Origin: a bacterium
GTDB taxonomy: Bacteria > Oederibacteriota > Muellerivitia > Muellerivitales > Muellerivitaceae
Direction of reading: 5' to 3'
Length of the DNA: 9,372 bases
NCBI GenBank assembly: GCA_025980505.1
Contig: JAICXI010000044.1
Coordinates: 1-9,372, forward strand
In this document: one piece after another, positions 5,912 through 9,372 of the stretch
How the letters are laid out: each line of letters opens with the position of its first letter
How positions within the stretch are numbered: the first letter of the stretch is position 1
Translations under genes and position numbers: made by a program
Notes under the pieces: model-generated
What the model saw: only the letters and a program-made list of their open reading frames with translations
Told to the model about the DNA's origin: nothing
Databases searched by the model: none

Positions 5912-6537
5912 TCGTCCTCCTCATCGGCGGGCGTGGGAGTGGACGTGGGCGTGGAAGTGGCCGTCGAGGTGGCGGTGAAAGTGGGTGTCGGCGTCGGATA
6001 AATGAACTTGAAATTAACCGGCCAGTTGGACTTGGGATAGATATAAACGTAAACCGGATAGGTGGTGGCGTTGTTCTGGCAATCCTGGCCCTCCTCCCAT
6101 TGGTAGATGGTGATGGTCGTATTGTAGCAATCGGTGGTCATTTCATCGCCGAAGGGCCTCCACCGGATGCAGGAATTGGGGTTGTTCTGGGGCAGGAAAA
6201 AAACGCTTTGCTGGTTCCAATCGATCACGGGTTTGAAACCCGTGGTCACCACATGGTCCTGGTCGAGAGCCGGGGAAATGGTGCCCCACCATTGGTCGAA
6301 ATCCGCCTGCGTATTGATCTGCTGGGCGCCGGCTTGGAGCAGGAGGGACCCCACGCCCGCCGAAGCCTGGATCAGGCGGTGGGGGTAAACGTGCGGGGTG
6401 CATTGGTCCAGCGGGCTTCGCCCCCACTGTTCCACCCCATTCGGGGCCTGGACCTGGACCTTGCTGTCGTAAATGGACACGCAGCCGGCGGCGGCCATCA
6501 ACAGCATAAAGGTTAAAGCGCTTAAGAAATTTTTCAT
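5908..6537 (-). CDS. Lipoprotein with Thr/Pro-rich acidic C-terminal tail; possible PrcB-like fold
   Basis: A 209-residue predicted lipoprotein. MKNFLSALTFMLLMAAAGC gives a lipobox ending at Cys19, with Ala instead of Leu at -3. The mature protein has several further Cys (near 46, 123, 137 and 153) that could form disulfides. A globular domain lies at about 70-180. The stretch from INTQADFDQWW, followed by KPVIDWNQQSVFFL and a Cys-containing strand region, faintly recalls PrcB_C-type domains, but I hold this at low confidence. Residues about 180-209 are low-complexity PTPTPTFTATSTATSTPTST followed by ADEEDE. Such a Thr/Pro linker at the C-terminus, instead of after the lipid-anchored Cys, is unusual. 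The gene starts 70 bases after the PAP2-fusion stop and overlaps the next gene by four bases, so all three are probably one operon. The ATG at 6537 has a modest ribosome site (GGA about 9 bases upstream). Confidence 0.83.
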   Translation of the reverse strand: MKNFLSALTFMLLMAAAGCVSIYDSKVQVQAPNGVEQWGRSPLDQCTPHVYPHRLIQASAGVGSLLLQAGAQQINTQADFDQWWGTISPALDQDHVVTTGFKPVIDWNQQSVFFLPQNNPNSCIRWRPFGDEMTTDCYNTTITIYQWEEGQDCQNNATTYPVYVYIYPKSNWPVNFKFIYPTPTPTFTATSTATSTPTSTPTPADEEDE

Positions 6538-6607
6538 CTTTCATTCCGATCATGACCCGGCTTCCCGCGGAAGGCGAAAACCCTCCCGTCGTTAAAGCGG
6601 AGGTCCG

Positions 6608-8182
6608 TCATGTTTCCGTCCCGCGGGCGCGGACCGGCCTTCCGTCCAACACATAAACCCTGCCTTCGGAAAGAATCCATTCCACTTCGGTGAATTGCTT
6701 CCACCGGCCCGCCAGCCGCCGCGTCAGCTTGACCACGTCAAAAAGCTCAAAACCCTTCAAGGGAAAGGATTGCGGAAAATAGTTCCAAGGCGTGTCCAGG
6801 AACCCCTTGAAGAGGTTCCGGTTGGGCGTCAGCCTTAAGATTAAGACGTCGCCGCTGGGCAAAGAGGTCACGCGAATTTCCACATCCGTCAGTTGGAGCC
6901 CCTGGGGGGGGAAGGAACGGCAAACCCCCACCGCCGAGGCCTTCAAGGCCTTTTGCACGATGAAGTAACGCTTGGCGGTGGAGGCGAAAACCCCCCGTAC
7001 CACCTGCTCGTGGGAAAGGGGTTTCAAGGCCTGGAGGGTGCTCTTTTTGGAGCCGGAAAGGTCGGAATGCCGGAGCCAAAAGGGGCCTTCGCCCAAATCC
7101 CCCAGCGCCTGCCGCACCGCCTCTTCACCCCGGGCCCGGGAAACACCCCCGCTAATGAAGCCCGGAGAGGTTTCACCGCCCAAGGGTAAAAGCTCGCTTA
7201 ACCGCCCGGCCAGTTTCCCATAGGCGTCCCCGTGGCCCTCGGTCAGGGACAAAAGCCAGACCCGGGGCGGGTGCAGGGTCCGCCGGTAGGCTCCCACCAG
7301 CACTTCCAGACGGGGACCCAGCCAAGCGCTCACGCCCGCCAGTAAGCCGCCGCTGACCAGGTCGGGAAGATAGTGGAACCCGAGAAAAAGGGTGGATAGC
7401 CAGATGCCGACCGTCAGGGGGAAGCCCCAGATCGCGGCCCGGCGGTCGTAGGACAATTGCCAGAAAAGAAGGTAGGCCGAAATGGCGCCGTGGAGGCTGG
7501 GAAAGACGTCGAACCGGGAGCCCAGGCTGGAGATTAAAAATTCCGCCCCCTTGAAAAGGATTCCGCCCTGCAGCCAGGTCCATTCCTCCGGATAGGCGAA
7601 ACGGGGGCCGATGGCGGGATACAGGAGGTATCCCATAAAGCCGCCGGTGTAGACCAGGATGAGTCCCATCATGAACCGCTGGTAAAGGGCCCGCCGGATG
7701 GTGCTGTGGAACACCAAGAGCCCGATCAGCCAGACGAAAAGGCCCAGGTAGCAGATGGAGAAGAAATCGGTCAAATGGGGGCGGCCCAAAAGGGCCTGCT
7801 GCCAAAGCGAAGGCCCCCGTCCCATCAGGCGGAAGTCCAATTGGCGCAAATCGGCGTCGAAAAGTTGGGGATGCAAAACCGGAACCAGCGGTTTCATGAG
7901 GCTATAGCAAAAAACCAGGCCGCCCCAGGGCGCCAGCCCCCGCGCCAGGCCCCAAAGGCCGAAGGGAGGCGGGCGGCGGATGGCCGCGAAGTACATCCAA
8001 CAAAACCAAAGGAACCCGTAAAGGGAGGCCCATACCATGGCGTTGCCGGCGCCGGGGCGCTCGGCAAAACAGGCGCCCATGGCCAACAGGAAAAAAACCG
8101 CGATCAGGAGCGATGTCAGGAGCTCCGAAGGGGAAAAAACCCAGACGTTCTTCCGGAAGCTTTGGGAAAATGAAAAGGTCAC
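6608..8182 (-). CDS. Membrane PAP2/inositol-phosphotransferase-type domain fused to a shortened PEP/pyruvate-kinase-type ATP-binding domain
   Basis: A 524-residue fusion. Residues about 20-295 are polytopic with around six membrane segments and carry the PAP2_3 (Aur1-like) motifs: LLYPAIGPRF (186-195), FPSLHGAIS (227-235) with His231, and GFHYLPDLVSGG (268-279) with nucleophile His270 and Asp274. These domains cleave or transfer phosphate-bearing headgroups of lipids. Residues about 315-520 resemble the N-terminal nucleotide-binding domain of pyruvate phosphate dikinase / PEP synthase: AYGKLAGRLSELLPLG then SPGF (320-342, Lys323), FWLRHSDLSG (368-377, Arg371), and FTEVEWILSEGRVYVLDGRP (497-516). 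The latter holds Glu499, Glu501, Asp513 (family Gln) and Arg515. The domain is about 120 residues shorter than in PPDK, and there is no phosphohistidine or PEP domain. The GTG at 8182 is preferred because AAGGAGA lies 5 bases upstream. The frame extends to a TTG at 8269 that lacks a ribosome site. The substrate is unknown. Confidence 0.85.
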   Translation of the reverse strand: MTFSFSQSFRKNVWVFSPSELLTSLLIAVFFLLAMGACFAERPGAGNAMVWASLYGFLWFCWMYFAAIRRPPPFGLWGLARGLAPWGGLVFCYSLMKPLVPVLHPQLFDADLRQLDFRLMGRGPSLWQQALLGRPHLTDFFSICYLGLFVWLIGLLVFHSTIRRALYQRFMMGLILVYTGGFMGYLLYPAIGPRFAYPEEWTWLQGGILFKGAEFLISSLGSRFDVFPSLHGAISAYLLFWQLSYDRRAAIWGFPLTVGIWLSTLFLGFHYLPDLVSGGLLAGVSAWLGPRLEVLVGAYRRTLHPPRVWLLSLTEGHGDAYGKLAGRLSELLPLGGETSPGFISGGVSRARGEEAVRQALGDLGEGPFWLRHSDLSGSKKSTLQALKPLSHEQVVRGVFASTAKRYFIVQKALKASAVGVCRSFPPQGLQLTDVEIRVTSLPSGDVLILRLTPNRNLFKGFLDTPWNYFPQSFPLKGFELFDVVKLTRRLAGRWKQFTEVEWILSEGRVYVLDGRPVRARGTET

Positions 8183-8186
8183 CCGT

Positions 8187-8193
8187 TCTCCTT
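8187..8193 (-). promoter_or_regulatory. Ribosome binding site that fixes the PAP2-fusion start
   Basis: Reading the minus strand, AAGGAGA is followed by ACGG and then GTG at 8182. This near-perfect Shine-Dalgarno spacing decides the start against the upstream TTG at 8269 in the same frame. Confidence 0.7.
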
Positions 8194-8314
8194 CAACCCA
8201 CGAAAGTCTTTTGCGGCGGATTTTCGCCGGACCTTCCAGGAACTCCCGGCCCGGGCTCGCCGAAGGCAACGCGGCCCCGCGGCATTTGGAGGTTCAAGGA
8301 TTCGGCGCGGCGAC

Positions 8315-8323
8315 ATTCTAGCA
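8315..8323 (-). promoter_or_regulatory. Possible extended -10 promoter for the PAP2 operon
   Basis: The minus strand reads TGCTAGAAT, an extended -10 (TGn plus TAGAAT, five of six matches). It lies about 130 bases upstream of the GTG start. No -35 box is seen at 16-18 bases, as is common for extended -10 promoters. Confidence 0.33.
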
Positions 8324-8369
8324 CAGGCCTGGACGCGCCGCCCGTTTTCGGCGCTTCCTGCCAACTGCA

Positions 8370-8401
8370 TTGACATTTGGACCGCCCCTTCGCAATATAG
8401 T
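8370..8401 (+). promoter_or_regulatory. Promoter of the Bax inhibitor-1 family gene
   Basis: TTGACA (8370-8375) is a perfect sigma-70 -35 box. The -10 is ambiguous: CAATAT (8393-8398) has the ideal 17-base spacer but a poor match, while TATAGT (8396-8401) matches five of six with a long 20-base spacer. Transcription from here gives a leader of about 145-150 bases that contains the inverted repeats at 8420-8515. Confidence 0.5.
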
Positions 8402-8419
8402 CCTGTTGATTTGCCTCGC

Positions 8420-8515
8420 GGAGTTCCAAGGAACCCCGAAAAGGCTTGCCGCCGGGGACACCCGTTCGGCGGGCCCCCGGAAAAACCACAAGGTTGACTT
8501 GGTGTCCCCCGGCGG
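8420..8515 (+). promoter_or_regulatory. Structured 5' leader with long hairpin and competing alternative pairing
   Basis: CCGCCGGGGACACC (8449-8462) pairs with GGTGTCCCCCGGCGG (8501-8515) over 14 base pairs with one bulged C, enclosing 38 bases. Inside lies a small AACC/GGTT hairpin. The left-arm CCGGGG (8452-8457) can instead pair with a second CCCCCGG copy at 8474-8480, reinforced by CCCG/CGGG (8461-8464 with 8470-8473), so two exclusive folds exist. A smaller hairpin precedes it at 8420-8437 (GGAGTTC with GAACCCC, one A-C mismatch). There is no U-tract after the long hairpin, so it is not an intrinsic terminator. The ribosome site (AGGAG, 8544-8548) begins 28 bases downstream. It matches no riboswitch class I recognise. 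Confidence 0.5.
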
Positions 8516-8554
8516 GTAGGCGATGATGCGCCGTCCATTCAAAAGGAGAAAACC

Positions 8555-9268
8555 ATGGCTTTGTTGACCCAAGACCGTCCCATCCCCTCCAGTGTCGTCT
8601 CGGAGGACGCCGAATCACGCTTGTCCTTCCTGCAAAAGGTTTATTCCCTCTTTTTGCTGGGTTTGGCTGCGGCCAGCGCGGGGGCTTTCCTGACCCTCTC
8701 CAACCAGGCCTTTGCGGCCGCCGTTTTGTCCCATTACATCATCGGAATGGTCGTTTATTTCGGCGTCTTTTTCCTCTGCATGGCCGTGCGCAAAACGCCG
8801 GGGGTGAACATCCTTGCCCTCCTGGGTTTCACCTTCGTGAGCGGGGTCTTCATCACGCCGGCCCTGTTATTCGCCGCCATGCAGGCGGGCGGCTCCTTCG
8901 GGGTGGTTTATGAGGCCGCGGCTATTACGGGTTCCATTTTCATCGGACTGACGGCCTACACCTTCATCACCCGGAAAGACTTTTCCTTCCTCGGGGGCGC
9001 GGTCACCATCGGGCTCTTCGCCGTATTGGGGCTCGGCCTCCTCCTCATGGTTTTGTCCTTTTTCCACGTAGAAATCGCGGGCGCCAACCTGGCCCTGGCC
9101 TGGGTTTGCTCCGTGCTCTTTTCCCTTTTCATCCTTTACGATACGTCCCGCATCATGCGGACCCACCAAACCGACGAGTACGTGAGCGGGGCCCTGTCCC
9201 TTTACCTGGACTTCCTCAACCTTTTCCTGGCCATCCTGCGCATCCTGTCCAACAGCCGGCGCAGCTGA
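8555..9268 (+). CDS. Bax inhibitor-1 family integral membrane protein (YccA/YbhL-like)
   Basis: A 237-residue polytopic inner-membrane protein of the Bax inhibitor-1 (UPF0005) family; bacterial members include YccA, an inhibitor of FtsH, and the calcium-leak channel BsYetJ. About seven hydrophobic segments are visible, beginning near residues 28-48 (VYSLFLLGLAAASAGAFLTL). The C-terminal family signature is clear: LFILYDTSRIMRT, followed by YVSGALSLYLDFLNLFLAIL and RILSNSRR. The Asp residues of LYDTSR and LYLDFLN correspond to the pH/calcium-sensing acidic pair of this family. The cytosolic N-terminus (about 25 residues) is short and polar. The ATG at 8555 has AGGAG with a 6-nt spacer. The gene stands alone, with its own promoter and a strong terminator, and may be controlled through the structured leader. 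Family assignment is secure; its physiological role here is not known. Confidence 0.94.
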   Translation: MALLTQDRPIPSSVVSEDAESRLSFLQKVYSLFLLGLAAASAGAFLTLSNQAFAAAVLSHYIIGMVVYFGVFFLCMAVRKTPGVNILALLGFTFVSGVFITPALLFAAMQAGGSFGVVYEAAAITGSIFIGLTAYTFITRKDFSFLGGAVTIGLFAVLGLGLLLMVLSFFHVEIAGANLALAWVCSVLFSLFILYDTSRIMRTHQTDEYVSGALSLYLDFLNLFLAILRILSNSRRS

Positions 9269-9286
9269 GGTTTTTCTCCCGAAATT

Positions 9287-9318
9287 AAAAAGCCCAAGGA
9301 AACCCTTGGGCTTTTTTT
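9287..9318 (+). terminator. Strong intrinsic terminator after the Bax inhibitor-1 gene
   Basis: AGCCCAAGG (9291-9299) and CCTTGGGCT (9304-9312) form a perfect 9-bp stem with a 4-base AAAC loop, followed by a T7 run (9312-9318). A4 before the stem means it can also terminate transcription arriving on the minus strand. It begins about 20 bases after the stop codon. Confidence 0.93.
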
Positions 9319-9372
9319 AAATCGATCCGCTTGGACGGCCCGGCAACCGGTTTTTTTCTAGTGCGATTGGCC

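Larger units (their letters stand above)
8183..8554. other. Divergent intergenic region with promoters and structured leader
   Basis: This 372-base gene-free region lies between the PAP2 fusion (minus) and the Bax inhibitor-1 gene (plus). It holds a possible extended -10 for the minus operon, a consensus -35 box for the plus gene, and a GC-rich inverted-repeat leader, all listed separately. Open frames across it on the minus strand have no recognisable protein features and overlap both promoters, so none is called. Confidence 0.65.

Noticed and set aside
8183..8269. Upstream TTG start for the PAP2 fusion adding 29 residues
   Set aside because: No ribosome site, and the extra residues are basic and featureless; the GTG at 8182 has AAGGAGA at ideal spacing.

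Overview
The window looks like a piece of chromosome from a GC-rich, Gram-negative, probably uncultured bacterium. The case for a diderm envelope is one predicted outer-membrane beta-barrel with a signal peptide, one lipoprotein, and a periplasmic PstS-type binding protein. Genes are dense and use ATG and GTG starts with strong Shine-Dalgarno sequences. There are no phage, transposase, tRNA or rRNA genes. I cannot name the phylum from the sequence. The Thr/Pro tail of the lipoprotein and the CCACAGAGACACAG-type interspersed repeats fit poorly studied environmental lineages, but that is only an impression.

Layout. Positions 1-692 (minus) hold the N-terminal 230 codons of glucose-6-phosphate dehydrogenase (zwf), cut by the window edge. 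Positions 693-1244 are a gene-free stretch with two copies of an imperfect inverted-repeat family; a third copy lies at 5238-5355. A ferredoxin/metallo-beta-lactamase-fold fusion (1245-2129, plus) converges on an orphan, divergent PstS-like binding protein (2215-3246, minus). The pstS-like gene is divergent from a cysH-type APS/PAPS reductase (3446-4165, plus), which is followed by an outer-membrane barrel gene (4309-5232, plus).

Positions 5420-8182 hold a three-gene minus-strand cluster, probably one operon. In transcription order it is: a 524-aa membrane protein fusing a PAP2/inositol-phosphotransferase-type domain to a shortened PEP/pyruvate-kinase-type nucleotide-binding domain; a lipoprotein with a Thr/Pro C-terminal tail; and a small exported protein whose GTG start overlaps the lipoprotein stop. 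Divergent from it is a Bax inhibitor-1 family membrane protein (8555-9268, plus). That gene has a consensus -35 box, a long GC-rich leader that can fold in two competing ways, and a strong intrinsic terminator.

Functionally this is a mixed neighbourhood: NADPH supply (zwf), sulfur assimilation (cysH), phosphate or other anion binding (PstS-like), and envelope/lipid functions. The most unusual items are the PAP2-PPDK_N-like fusion and its operon partners, the structured leader of the Bax inhibitor-1 gene, and the interspersed repeat family.
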